Shown here: positions 7,417 through 15,884 of the stretch, in pieces | How the letters are laid out: every line of letters begins with the position of its first letter | How positions within the stretch are numbered: position 1 is the first letter of the stretch | Source: an uncultured Oscillospiraceae bacterium | GTDB taxonomy: Bacteria > Bacillota > Clostridia > Oscillospirales > Oscillospiraceae | Assembly: GCA_934597345.1 (NCBI GenBank) | Contig: CAKTRJ010000002.1 | Location: 45,909-109,908, forward strand | Reading direction: 5' to 3' | Length of the DNA: 64,000 nt | Made by a program: the position numbers and the translations under genes | Notes under the pieces: generated by a model | Told to the model about the DNA's origin: nothing | Databases searched by the model: none | What the model saw: only the letters and a program-made list of their open reading frames with translations

Positions 7417-8922
7417 ATGGAATTGGGCTTGCAATTTGAAGATATTTTCTGCTATGAAGCGTCCCCGAAGGTCGTATCCACCCATGAGGAATCCCTGGAG
7501 ACCGCCATCCCGGAGTATTGTCCCGACATAGCCCGGATCGTGGATACCACCGGTCATCTGAGCATCCGGGAACGGCAGCTGGCCGAGGGAAGATGCACGG
7601 TCTCCGGCAGCGTAAAGGTGACCGTTCTTTATACCTCCGAGGAGGCGGCAGGCTTGCGGAGCCTGTCGGTGTCCGTGCCGTTCTCATGTGTTCTGGACGA
7701 ACGGTCGCTGGCAGGGTGCGGCACCATCTGCGCCCAGGGACGTGTTCTGCTGGCGGAGGCCCGGGCTGTTACATCCCGAAAGCTGTACATCAAGGTCATA
7801 CCGGAAATCACCATTACCGGCTATCGGGCTGTCAAACGCCGGATCGCCTGCGGTACACAGGAGGAATCCTCCCTTCGCAAGCGCTGCCGCCAGATCGAGG
7901 TCGATATTTTGGCCGCAATATCCGAAAAGGGATTCTCCTTTACGGATGATCTCATGCTGGAAAGCGGCTGCGTGCCGGAGGACATTCTGCTGCACCGTAT
8001 GTGCCCGGTGATCCTGTCGGCGCAGCGGCTGGGCAACAAGCTGATGGTAAAGGGGGAAATGCAGCTTTACGCACTCTATCGGGACGACGGACAGATCCTG
8101 CGGCAGTATGACGCCGCGCTGCCGTTCTCTCAGATCCTGGATGTGGCGGAGCTGCCGGAAAACGCGGAATATGCGCTCTCGCCGCAGGTCGACGAGTGTG
8201 ATATCCGGGTGACCCGAACAGATACCGGCACCGGCTTCGGTCTGAATGCCCGCGTGAGCGTTTGCCTTATGGCGTATCAGCACCGCACGATTACTTATCT
8301 TGAGGATTTGTACAGCACCTGTTTTGATACCACGCTGGAGCGACAGGATATCATCATTCCATTGGCAAAACCCGACAGCAGCGTACAGCGGGAAGCGCTT
8401 ATCCAGTTGGAGTTTGACAGGGGAGAGCCCTTCATCAGCGTTACCTCTATCGACTGCGCACCGGCGGAGGTTTTTCCTGAAGAGGGGCAGGTCACGCTGC
8501 GTGCTGCGCTGCATGTGCGGCTTCTCTATCTGGATGAATCCGGCGCACCGGTCAGTACAGAGCGGACAGTGGAATGCAGCGTGACTGTTCCGGAGGTCAA
8601 TGGCCCGGTATCCGCCTGCTGCTGCCGTGCGGTGCTGCAATTTACCGGCGGCGCGTGTCGGGTCGTTCTTCCGGTCACCTTCCTTATCGGAAAAACCGGT
8701 GAGACCTCCGTCAGCGGTATCACCGCCGTGACGATGACAGAACCTGACAGCGACATTGCCGCCCGTCCCAGCCTGATCCTGTGCCGGTTGGGGAAAGGGG
8801 AGACCCTGTGGGATATCGCCAAGCGGTATCACACGGACGAGGATGCGATCCGCGGGGCCAATCAGCTGGCTCAGGACGCAGATGCCGGGCAGCATATGCT
8901 GCTGATCCCCAAAACCAGATAG
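7417..8922 (+). CDS. sipL: SipL-like spore coat morphogenetic protein (SPOCS/DUF3794 repeats plus LysM)
   Basis: 501 residues. The N-terminus (ESLETAIPEYCPDIARIVDTTG, then LAEGRCTVSGSVKVTVLYTSEE) is a DUF3794/SPOCS domain, and similar segments recur to about residue 440 (RQIEVDILAAI...KLMVKGEMQLYALYRDDG, and REALIQLEFDRGEPFISV). The end, residues about 453-498 (LGKGETLWDIAKRYHTDEDAIRGANQL), is a LysM domain. In Clostridioides difficile SipL, the functional counterpart of SpoVID, uses its LysM domain to bind SpoIVA at the forespore surface. Adjacency to spoVM supports the same role. The start ATG follows GAGAGGGC by several bases. It is closed by a terminator. Confidence 0.88.
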   Translation: MELGLQFEDIFCYEASPKVVSTHEESLETAIPEYCPDIARIVDTTGHLSIRERQLAEGRCTVSGSVKVTVLYTSEEAAGLRSLSVSVPFSCVLDERSLAGCGTICAQGRVLLAEARAVTSRKLYIKVIPEITITGYRAVKRRIACGTQEESSLRKRCRQIEVDILAAISEKGFSFTDDLMLESGCVPEDILLHRMCPVILSAQRLGNKLMVKGEMQLYALYRDDGQILRQYDAALPFSQILDVAELPENAEYALSPQVDECDIRVTRTDTGTGFGLNARVSVCLMAYQHRTITYLEDLYSTCFDTTLERQDIIIPLAKPDSSVQREALIQLEFDRGEPFISVTSIDCAPAEVFPEEGQVTLRAALHVRLLYLDESGAPVSTERTVECSVTVPEVNGPVSACCCRAVLQFTGGACRVVLPVTFLIGKTGETSVSGITAVTMTEPDSDIAARPSLILCRLGKGETLWDIAKRYHTDEDAIRGANQLAQDADAGQHMLLIPKTR

Positions 8923-8928
8923 TGTACG

Positions 8929-8958
8929 AAAAAGAGCCGTCTGACGACGGCCCTTTTT
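8929..8958 (+). terminator. Terminator of the spoVM-sipL unit
   Basis: AAAAAGAGCCGTC pairs with GACGGCCCTTTTT around a TGAC loop with one mismatch, ending in T5. Confidence 0.8.
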
Positions 8959-9080
8959 CCTTTAAAGGGCAGTATTTGTCAAGTAACAGCATTATTTACA
9001 ATCATAGTAAACGTTTGGCGACGCAATTTGAAAAACCTGCCAAGAAAGCCGCGGGAAGAAATTGCTAAGATCGAAACTCG

Positions 9081-9109
9081 TTGACAGGGACAGGCCGCCG
9101 TGCTATAAT
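9081..9109 (+). promoter_or_regulatory. Consensus promoter of the sugar-transport operon
   Basis: TTGACA-N17-TATAAT, a perfect match to the housekeeping consensus. Expected start near 9116, giving a leader of about 130 bases. The rest of the 8960-9245 gap shows no gene. Confidence 0.9.
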
Positions 9110-9162
9110 GCAGGAAATGTTACAAATGTATGAAATGCCGTCGAGCATCGCTCCGGCGTGTC

Positions 9163-9187
9163 CCGCCTGTCCACAGGCGGCTGCTTT
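9163..9187 (+). promoter_or_regulatory. Leader hairpin followed by T-rich bases
   Basis: CCGCCTGT and ACAGGCGG form an 8-bp stem with a 2-base loop, followed by CTGCTTTTG. It sits within the leader of the operon and could act as a weak attenuator; no riboswitch family was recognised. Confidence 0.35.
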
Positions 9188-9245
9188 TGTGGTATTCTCC
9201 GGCCTTATGGCCGCGGAATAATAATAATATGGAGGAAAATTTAGA

Positions 9246-10226
9246 ATGAAAAAAGTGTTAGCTCTCATTCTGGCTCTGGTCATGGCCCTGTCTCTGGTGG
9301 CCTGCGGCGGTGGCAACACCACCAATGATCAGACCGACGGTCAGGACGCTGAGAAGGCCGTTAAGGTCGGTATCGCTGCTCCCGACGTGACCCACGGCTG
9401 GGTCGCCGGCGTTGCTTACTACGCCGAGAAGTACTGCAAGGACAACAACCTGGAGTACAAGATCACCACCTCTTCCGACGCTGCTGAGATGGCTTCCGCT
9501 CTGAACGATCTGGTCGCTTGGGGCGCCACCGTCATCGTGTCCTGGCCCCAGTGGTCCGGCATGGAGACCGCCATGCAGGAGATCATCGACTCCGGTATCC
9601 CCGTTGTGAACTTCGACGTTGATGTGGACTGCACCGGCATCTACAAGGTCACCGGCGATAACTACGACATGGGTTATCAGTCCGCCAAGTACATCGTTGA
9701 GAAGGCCGGCGAGGCTGCTCACATCGTTGTGCTGGACGTTCCCTCTTCCGGCAGCGTCTGCGAGCTGCGCAAGCAGGGTTTCTATGCCTATCTGGACGAG
9801 ATCAGCTATGACAAGTCCAACATCAAGGAGTATCAGCTGAACAGCTTCGCTGCTGCTGACGCTCAGTCCGCTATGGCCGACATTCTGGAGGCCAACCCCC
9901 AGATCGACGCTATCTTCTCCATGGATGACGAGACCTCCATTGGTACTCTGAACACCCTGGTCGAGGCTGGCCGTACTGACGTTAAGGCCATCACCGGCGG
10001 CGGCGGCTGCCAGGCCTACTTCAAGATGATCGCTGACGAGGCTTATGCCACTTATGGCCCCGCCTCCGCTCTGTACAGCCCCAACATGGTTGAGGACGCT
10101 ATCGAGACCGCTATCAAGCTGATGAACGGCGAGACCGGCATCGAATCCACGGTCGTGATCCCCACCACCATCGTTTCCGCTGAGAACGTTGCTGATTATC
10201 TGGATGAAAACAACACCGTGTATTAA
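9246..10226 (+). CDS. Sugar ABC transporter substrate-binding lipoprotein (RbsB/periplasmic-binding type)
   Basis: 326 residues. The lipoprotein signal MKKVLALILALVMALSLVAC has its lipobox at L17-V18-A19-C20, so the mature protein is anchored to the outer face of the membrane. The rest is a type I periplasmic-binding fold: VKVGIAAPDVTHGWVAGVAYYAEKY opening, hinge segments around IPVVNFDVDVD and the IDAIFSMDDETSIGTL strand typical of RbsB/galactofuranose-binding proteins. It captures a sugar or polyol for the ATPase and permease that follow. The ligand cannot be told from sequence, but the downstream dehydrogenases point to a glycoside or cyclitol. ATG follows GGAGGAAAA. Confidence 0.92.
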   Translation: MKKVLALILALVMALSLVACGGGNTTNDQTDGQDAEKAVKVGIAAPDVTHGWVAGVAYYAEKYCKDNNLEYKITTSSDAAEMASALNDLVAWGATVIVSWPQWSGMETAMQEIIDSGIPVVNFDVDVDCTGIYKVTGDNYDMGYQSAKYIVEKAGEAAHIVVLDVPSSGSVCELRKQGFYAYLDEISYDKSNIKEYQLNSFAAADAQSAMADILEANPQIDAIFSMDDETSIGTLNTLVEAGRTDVKAITGGGGCQAYFKMIADEAYATYGPASALYSPNMVEDAIETAIKLMNGETGIESTVVIPTTIVSAENVADYLDENNTVY

Positions 10227-10259
10227 TCGGTAAGCACAAAGAGACAATCTGCTTTTCAA

Positions 10260-10302
10260 GAGGAGGGCTATGGCTGATAGCCATAGCCCTTCCTCGTTTT
10301 TT
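10260..10302 (+). terminator. Attenuating hairpin between binding protein and ATPase
   Basis: GAGGAGGGCTATGGCT pairs with AGCCATAGCCCTTCCTC (one bulged T), loop GAT, followed by T6. Its place inside the operon would make the binding protein more abundant than the membrane components, a common arrangement for ABC importers. Confidence 0.75.
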
Positions 10303-10415
10303 CGTGTTTGGCGAAAAAGTGCCGGAAACGGCTTTTCCGTTGCTTTTTTGCAAAACACTCTGTCCTGCTGCGCCAGCATGCAGGGCAACAATACCATAGG
10401 AATGGAAGTGATCGC

Positions 10416-11912
10416 TTGAACCTGACCATGCAGGGGATCTGCAAATCCTTCGGCGCCAACAACGTGCTTCAGGATGTGGATTTTTCTCTAAATACCGGTG
10501 AGATCTGCGCGCTGCTGGGTGAAAACGGCGCTGGCAAGTCCACGCTGATGAACATCCTGGGCGGCGTTCTGCCCGCCGATAAGGGCGTTATCGAGCTGGA
10601 CGGAAAGCCTGTGCATTTTACCAGCCCCGTGGACTCGCTGGATGCCGGTATCGCCTTTATCCATCAGGAGTTGAACCTGATCAATGACCTGACCATCTAT
10701 GAGAACATGTTCCTGACCCATCTGAAGCAGAAGGGTGTGTTTCTGGATGCCCGCGAGATGAAGCGGCAGACGGCGGAGCTGTTCGAGCGGATGAACCTGA
10801 CGCTGGATCCCTCCACCATGGTGCGGGATCTGGACGCCTCCTACAAGCAGATCGTGGAGATCGCCCGCGCCATGATGCAGGATGCCTCCATCATCATCAT
10901 GGACGAGCCTACCACATCCCTGACCGATCCTGAGATCCAGCGTGTCTTTGCCATGATGCGGACGCTGAAGGAGCAGGGCGTGGGCATCGTATTCATCAGC
11001 CACAAGCTCAACGAGGTCATGGAGATCTGCGACCGCTTTACCGTTCTGCGTGACGGCAGCATGGTGGCCGCCGACCTGGTCAGCAACACCGATACCCGCC
11101 AGCTGGCCGCCCACATGGTGGGCCACGAGGTGCGGATGGATATCCTGACCCGCGACCAGCAGCAGGGCGACGAGATACTGCGGCTGGAATCTATGTCCGA
11201 CGATCGCCATTTCTTCGACGTTTCCCTGGCCGTCCACGCCGGTGAGGTACTGGGCGTTACCGGCCTGCTGGGCGACGGCCGCAGCGAGCTGTTCCAGACG
11301 GTTTTCGGCGCTATGGGCGGTAAGTACACCGGCAAGGTGTATCTGTCCGGTAAAGAGGTACACAACACCGATACCCATCAGGCACTGGCTTCCGGTCTGG
11401 CGTATCTGCCCCGCAACCGCAAGGAAAACGGCATCATCAAGGATATGACCATTCTGGACAACGGCTCCATCGTCCATCTGCCCAAGATCCGCAAGGGACC
11501 GTTTATCGACTTTGTCCGGCAGGAGGAGCTGTTCCGCCGGCAGGAGGAAGCACTGCGCATCAAGATGGGCGACCGGATGGATCTGATCGGCAGCCTGTCC
11601 GGCGGCAACCAGCAGAAGGTAGTGCTGGCAAAATGGCTGATGTCCGGCCCAAAGGTACTGATCCTGGATAATCCCACCCAGGGCGTCGACGTGGGCGCCA
11701 AGGAAGAGATCTACGCCATCATCCACCGTCTGGCGGGCGAGGGCGTGGCCGTGATCGTGCTAAGTTCCGAGGCGCAGGAGATCATCCGCGTGTGCGACAG
11801 GAGCCTTGTCATGTTCCATGGCCGCGTTGTCGGTGAGGTATCCGGCAGCGATATGAACGAACATAACATCATGTATCTGGCCACCGGCGGCGGTCAGCAG
11901 GAGGGAGAATAA
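10416..11912 (+). CDS. Sugar ABC transporter ATPase with two ABC domains (RbsA/MglA type)
   Basis: 498 residues from TTG 10416. Domain 1 has Walker A GENGAGKST at 35-43, Q-loop region FIHQELNL and Walker B IIIMDEPTTSL. Domain 2 from about residue 245 has the degenerate P-loop GLLGDGRSELFQ typical of RbsA, signature LSGGNQQKV and Walker B VLILDNPTQGVD. It energises the permease at the inner membrane face. The frame is open back to 10308, but that extension overlaps the attenuator region and has no ribosome site; TTG 10416 has GGAAGTG six bases upstream and begins the domain directly. The stop is three bases before the permease ATG. Confidence 0.93.
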   Translation: MNLTMQGICKSFGANNVLQDVDFSLNTGEICALLGENGAGKSTLMNILGGVLPADKGVIELDGKPVHFTSPVDSLDAGIAFIHQELNLINDLTIYENMFLTHLKQKGVFLDAREMKRQTAELFERMNLTLDPSTMVRDLDASYKQIVEIARAMMQDASIIIMDEPTTSLTDPEIQRVFAMMRTLKEQGVGIVFISHKLNEVMEICDRFTVLRDGSMVAADLVSNTDTRQLAAHMVGHEVRMDILTRDQQQGDEILRLESMSDDRHFFDVSLAVHAGEVLGVTGLLGDGRSELFQTVFGAMGGKYTGKVYLSGKEVHNTDTHQALASGLAYLPRNRKENGIIKDMTILDNGSIVHLPKIRKGPFIDFVRQEELFRRQEEALRIKMGDRMDLIGSLSGGNQQKVVLAKWLMSGPKVLILDNPTQGVDVGAKEEIYAIIHRLAGEGVAVIVLSSEAQEIIRVCDRSLVMFHGRVVGEVSGSDMNEHNIMYLATGGGQQEGE

Positions 11913-11914
11913 GC

Positions 11915-12958
11915 ATGGATAAAAAGAAGCTTCTGAATGAAAAGGGCGGTTTTCTGGGCTGGTTCAAGAGCAACTGGTCGCAGAACGCCATGTTCTCCAC
12001 CATCTTCGCGCTGGTCATCATGGTGCTGATCCAGTGTGTTGTGCAGACCATCAACATCGGTTCCGTGGGCGGCATGTTCGGCGCCATGGGCCGCGCCTGG
12101 CTGAACATCCTGCGCAACAATACATACGCCGGTATCATCGCTCTGGGCATGTGCTTCATCATCATCTCCGGCGGTATCGACCTGTCCGTCGGCTCCATGA
12201 TGTGCGCGCTGGGCGCGGTGCTGATGTATCTCATCACGCCCAGCAATGGGCTGCTGGCCAAGATGGGCATTACCGGCGTGGGCGCGTACATCATCGCCAT
12301 CATTCTGGTGCTGGTGTTGGGCATGGTGTTCGGTGAAATGAACGGCTGCCTGATCGCCTACGGCAAGCTGCCGCCCTTCATCGCCACGCTGGGTACGATG
12401 AAGATATTCCGTTCCGTTACCCAGCAGCTGACCAAGCAGTTCAACCCCGAGGTGCCTGACGGCTTCAAGCTGCTGACCTCCGCCAAGATCGGCGGCCAGG
12501 TGATCCTGCCCATCATCTATTGGGTGGCCGTGGTGGTGCTGATGCACATCATCTTCAAAAAGACCGCCTTTGGCCGCCAGACCATCGCCGTCGGCTCCAA
12601 CGAGCGGGCCGCCAAGCTTTCCGGTATTAATGTCAGCCGCGTCAAGCGCCGCATCTACGCTCTGGGCGGCGTGATGTGCGCCATTGCCGCCGTGATCTAT
12701 GTGGCCCGTATCGGCTCCATGGACTTCGCCAACGCCGGTAACGGCTATGAGATGGACGCTATTGCCGCCGTTATCGTGGGCGGTACAGCTATGTCCGGCG
12801 GTAAGGGCAGCCTGGTGGGTGCCTTCCTCGGTATGCTGATCATCGGCGTCATGAACAATATTCTGAACACTGTCGGTGTGCCTACCTTCCTGTGCGACGC
12901 CGTCAAGGGTGCCATCATCATCTTTGCCGTGCTGCTGCAGAAGAAGGATAACGCCTGA
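11915..12958 (+). CDS. Sugar ABC transporter permease (RbsC/MglC type)
   Basis: 347 residues with about eight to ten hydrophobic segments. Family marks are NTYAGIIALGMCFIIISGGIDLSVGSMMCALGA and, near residue 285, IAAVIVGGTAMSGGKGSLVGAFLGMLIIG, the ATPase-contacting and conserved Gly-rich elements of the BPD_transp_2 family. It forms the membrane channel, probably as a homodimer, with the upstream ATPase. The start two bases after the ATPase stop (TAAGCATG) indicates translational coupling. Confidence 0.92.
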   Translation: MDKKKLLNEKGGFLGWFKSNWSQNAMFSTIFALVIMVLIQCVVQTINIGSVGGMFGAMGRAWLNILRNNTYAGIIALGMCFIIISGGIDLSVGSMMCALGAVLMYLITPSNGLLAKMGITGVGAYIIAIILVLVLGMVFGEMNGCLIAYGKLPPFIATLGTMKIFRSVTQQLTKQFNPEVPDGFKLLTSAKIGGQVILPIIYWVAVVVLMHIIFKKTAFGRQTIAVGSNERAAKLSGINVSRVKRRIYALGGVMCAIAAVIYVARIGSMDFANAGNGYEMDAIAAVIVGGTAMSGGKGSLVGAFLGMLIIGVMNNILNTVGVPTFLCDAVKGAIIIFAVLLQKKDNA

Positions 12959-12975
12959 TCACCCTATCAAACCGC

Positions 12976-13002
12976 GCCACCGGCTTTTTACAAGCCGGTG
13001 GC
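12976..13002 (+). other. Intercistronic hairpin without T-run
   Basis: GCCACCGGCT pairs with AGCCGGTGGC around a 7-base loop. There is no T-tract after it, so it is more likely an mRNA-stabilising or processing hairpin than a terminator. Confidence 0.5.
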
Positions 13003-13053
13003 CGCTGAATATCTGTGAATATTTCCATTTCATCATAACAGGAGGTCACAATT

Positions 13054-14097
13054 ATGTTCCGAATCGGTATCATTGGCTGCGGCAAGATCGCACAGGTACG
13101 TCACATCCCCGAATACGCGGAGAATCCCTATGCGGAGTTGGCAGGCTTCTATGATCTGAATACCCAGCGTGCCGCCGAGCTGGCCGCTCAGTACGGCGGC
13201 AAGGCCTATGAGTCCGCCGAGGCCATGCTGGCCGATCCCGCCATCGACGCGGTCAGCGTCTGCGTGGCCAACCACGCCCACGCGCCCATCACCATTGCCG
13301 CCCTGAAAGCCGGTAAGCATGTGCTGTGCGAAAAGCCCATGGCCACCACGCTGGAGGAGTGCGAGGAGATGGTCAGAACCGCCCATGAAGCGGGGAAGTT
13401 CCTGATGATCGGCCACAACCAGCGTCTGGCCAAGGCCCACGCAGTGGCCAAGAAGCTGATCGATCAGGGCATGATCGGCCGCATCATCACCTTCCGCACC
13501 ACCTTCGGTCACGGCGGCCCAGAAACATGGTCGGTAGACCCCGGCAAGAACACATGGTTCTTTGATAAGAACAAGGCTGCCATGGGCGCCATGGCGGATC
13601 TGGGCATCCACAAGACCGACCTCATTCAGTTCCTGACGGGCCAGCATGTGGTGCGTACCACCGCCCGCGTGGTGACACTGGATAAGAAGGATGCCAGCGG
13701 ACAGTTGATCGGTGTGGACGACAACGCCATCTGCATTTACGAGATGTCCGGCGGCACCATGGGCACCATGACCGCCAGCTGGACCTACTACGGCGCGGAG
13801 GATAACTCCACCATTCTCTACGGCGAGAAGGGCATCATGCGCATCTATGACGATCCCGCCCACTCCATCGTGGTGAAGCTGGCCGACGGCACGGAGAAGG
13901 TCTACGATGTGGAGCAGATCCAGACCAACGACAACCAGACCAAGTCCGGCGTGATCGACCTGTGGATGAATTGTCTGGAGACCAACACTCCGCCGGAGAT
14001 CTCCGGCGAGGAGGCCCTGTACGCCATGCGCGCCGTGTTTGCCTCCCTGGAATCCGCCAAGGCAGGTACGACGGTAGACATCCCCGAAAACCGCTGA
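13054..14097 (+). CDS. Gfo/Idh/MocA family NAD(P)-dependent oxidoreductase, copy 1
   Basis: 347 residues. The Rossmann fold starts GIIGCGKIAQVRHIPEY; VLCEKPMATTLEEC holds the conserved EKP lysine near residue 94; MADLGIHKTDLIQFL carries the Asp/His pair of the active site. The family oxidises a sugar, inositol or glycoside hydroxyl to the keto form, or acts in reverse. The ribosome site AGGAGGTCA precedes ATG. Following an importer and preceding a TIM-barrel isomerase/epimerase, it would take the first oxidation step on the imported compound. Which hydroxyl is oxidised is not inferable. Confidence 0.9.
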   Translation: MFRIGIIGCGKIAQVRHIPEYAENPYAELAGFYDLNTQRAAELAAQYGGKAYESAEAMLADPAIDAVSVCVANHAHAPITIAALKAGKHVLCEKPMATTLEECEEMVRTAHEAGKFLMIGHNQRLAKAHAVAKKLIDQGMIGRIITFRTTFGHGGPETWSVDPGKNTWFFDKNKAAMGAMADLGIHKTDLIQFLTGQHVVRTTARVVTLDKKDASGQLIGVDDNAICIYEMSGGTMGTMTASWTYYGAEDNSTILYGEKGIMRIYDDPAHSIVVKLADGTEKVYDVEQIQTNDNQTKSGVIDLWMNCLETNTPPEISGEEALYAMRAVFASLESAKAGTTVDIPENR

Positions 14098-14116
14098 ATC
14101 AAGGAGGAGAAAAGCT

Positions 14117-15040
14117 ATGATGAAATTCGGACTGCTGACCGCCATCCTGGATGGCTGGACGTATGAGGAAGCGGTGGATATTGCCGCGGAGATGGGCTTC
14201 CGCTGCCTGGAGGTGGCCTGCTGGCCCGCCGGTAAGGCAGAGCGCCGCTATGCCGGCGTCAGCCATATCGACTGTGCCCGCGTACTGGAAGACGATGATT
14301 ACGCCCGTCATGTGGTGGATTACGCGGCAGGGAAGGGGCTGACCATCTCCTCACTGGCCTTCTATCCCAACACCATGGACCCCGATCTGGAGAAGCGCAC
14401 CGCTGCCATCGACCATCTGAAAACGCTGATTCGCGCCAGCGAAAAGCTGGGCGTGGGCATGGTCACCACCTTCATCGGCCGCGACCAGCACAAGACCCGC
14501 GAGGAAAACTATCAGCTGTTTGACGAGATCTGGCCCCCCATCATCCATCTGGCGGAGGAGTGCGGCGTCAAGGTCGCCATCGAGAACTGCCCCATGCTGT
14601 TCGGCGCCGACCAGTGGCCCGGCGGCCAGAACCTGATGTGCACGCCGGATATCTTCCGCGAGCTGTTCCGTCGTCTGCCCAGCCCCAGCTTCGGCCTGAA
14701 CTTCGATCCCAGCCACTATGTATGGCAGCAGATGGACTACGTCAAAACCGTCTACGAGTTCAAAGACAAGCTGTTCCACGTCCACTTCAAGGACATCAAG
14801 CTGTACCCTGAAAAGCTGGCGGAATGCGGCGTGCTGGCCTATCCGCTGGACTACATGGCTCCCGTGATCCCCGGTCATGGCGACGTGAATTGGGCGGCCT
14901 TTATTGCGGCCCTCAACGACATCCGCTATGACGGCAACGCTGTGATCGAGGTAGAGGACAAGGCATTCGAGGGTACCCATGAGGATATCCTGAACTCCAT
15001 CCGCCTGTCCAAGCGCTATCTGGACAACTACATCATCTGA
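14117..15040 (+). CDS. Sugar phosphate isomerase/epimerase-like TIM-barrel protein, copy 1
   Basis: 307 residues of the xylose-isomerase-like/AP-endonuclease-2 superfamily. Metal ligands are expected at Glu in VAIENCPM, Asp/His in LNFDPSHYVW, His in FHVHFKDIKL and Glu in VIEVEDKAF. Relatives include IolE/IolH, 3-dehydroshikimate dehydratases, tagatose epimerases and keto-glycoside lyases. Paired with a Gfo/Idh/MocA dehydrogenase it may isomerise or cleave the keto intermediate. The start ATGATG follows AAGGAGGAGAAAAG, 19 bases after the dehydrogenase stop. Confidence 0.87.
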   Translation: MMKFGLLTAILDGWTYEEAVDIAAEMGFRCLEVACWPAGKAERRYAGVSHIDCARVLEDDDYARHVVDYAAGKGLTISSLAFYPNTMDPDLEKRTAAIDHLKTLIRASEKLGVGMVTTFIGRDQHKTREENYQLFDEIWPPIIHLAEECGVKVAIENCPMLFGADQWPGGQNLMCTPDIFRELFRRLPSPSFGLNFDPSHYVWQQMDYVKTVYEFKDKLFHVHFKDIKLYPEKLAECGVLAYPLDYMAPVIPGHGDVNWAAFIAALNDIRYDGNAVIEVEDKAFEGTHEDILNSIRLSKRYLDNYII

Positions 15041-15056
15041 AAGGCAGGGGAACCCC

Positions 15057-15875
15057 ATGAGAAAAGAGCGCATCATCGCGGTAAACTCCAACTGCTACCA
15101 CGGCTTTTCTATTGAGGAGGCCATTGCCGGTATCAAGAAGGCAGGTTTCCGCTATATCGAACTGACCGCCACCAAGGGCTGGACGGAGCATGTATTTCCC
15201 GACCAGAGCTTTGCGCGGCTGCTGGAGGTCAAGGACATGCTGGATGAGGCCGGTCTGATCCCCTTTGCCATGAGCGGTCATACCAACCTGATGGACACCG
15301 ATCGCATCGGCGATTTTGTCCGCAACATTCGACTGGCCCACTTCTTCGGCTGCGACTACATTGTTTCCTCCATCGGCGAGGCCCATCTGGAGGATAAGGC
15401 AGTGGCCTCCAACGCCGTAGTGGCCCAGCACATCCGTGATCTGGTGCCCTATCTGGAGGAATATGACATGACGCTGGTGCTGGAGACCCACGGTGAGCAC
15501 GGCACAGGCGCTATCCTGAAGGAGATCGTGGAGCTGGTGGATTCTCCCCGTGTTCTCATCAATTACGACACCGCCAACGCCATTTTCTATGGCGATGTGG
15601 ACGTGACAAAGGACTTCCTGGCCTCTATGGATAAGATCGGTTACGTCCACCTGAAGGACAAGGCCGCCGGGCGTCAGGAATGGAACTTCCCGGCGCTGGG
15701 CAAGGGCTATATCGACTTCCCGGTACTGTTTGACGCGCTGGATGCCGACAACAACATGAGTCCCTTCTCCATCGAGATCGAATTCACCCAGGCGGGTCCC
15801 AAGGATCTGGCCGAGGTGGATCAGGCGGTGCAGGACAGCGCCGATTATCTGATCTCTCAGGGCTTCGTGCTGTAA
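15057..15875 (+). CDS. Sugar phosphate isomerase/epimerase-like TIM-barrel protein, copy 2
   Basis: 272 residues and only distantly similar to copy 1. Ligand positions follow the same order: LVLETHGEHG (Glu), LINYDTANAIF (Asp), YVHLKDKAAG (His) and FSIEIEF (Glu). The opening IAVNSNCYHGFSIEEAIAGIKKAGFRYIEL is the first strand and helix of the barrel. It lies 16 bases after copy 1 and 9 bases before the second dehydrogenase, making a symmetrical dehydrogenase-barrel-barrel-dehydrogenase block. Function is probably epimerisation, elimination or isomerisation of an oxidised sugar; the exact reaction is unknown. Confidence 0.87.
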   Translation: MRKERIIAVNSNCYHGFSIEEAIAGIKKAGFRYIELTATKGWTEHVFPDQSFARLLEVKDMLDEAGLIPFAMSGHTNLMDTDRIGDFVRNIRLAHFFGCDYIVSSIGEAHLEDKAVASNAVVAQHIRDLVPYLEEYDMTLVLETHGEHGTGAILKEIVELVDSPRVLINYDTANAIFYGDVDVTKDFLASMDKIGYVHLKDKAAGRQEWNFPALGKGYIDFPVLFDALDADNNMSPFSIEIEFTQAGPKDLAEVDQAVQDSADYLISQGFVL

Positions 15876-15884
15876 GGAGGCCCC

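Noticed and set aside
8929-8958. Possible CRISPR or repeat unit
   Set aside because: It is a single hairpin with T-run after sipL and fits an ordinary terminator. No evenly spaced repeats were seen anywhere in the window.
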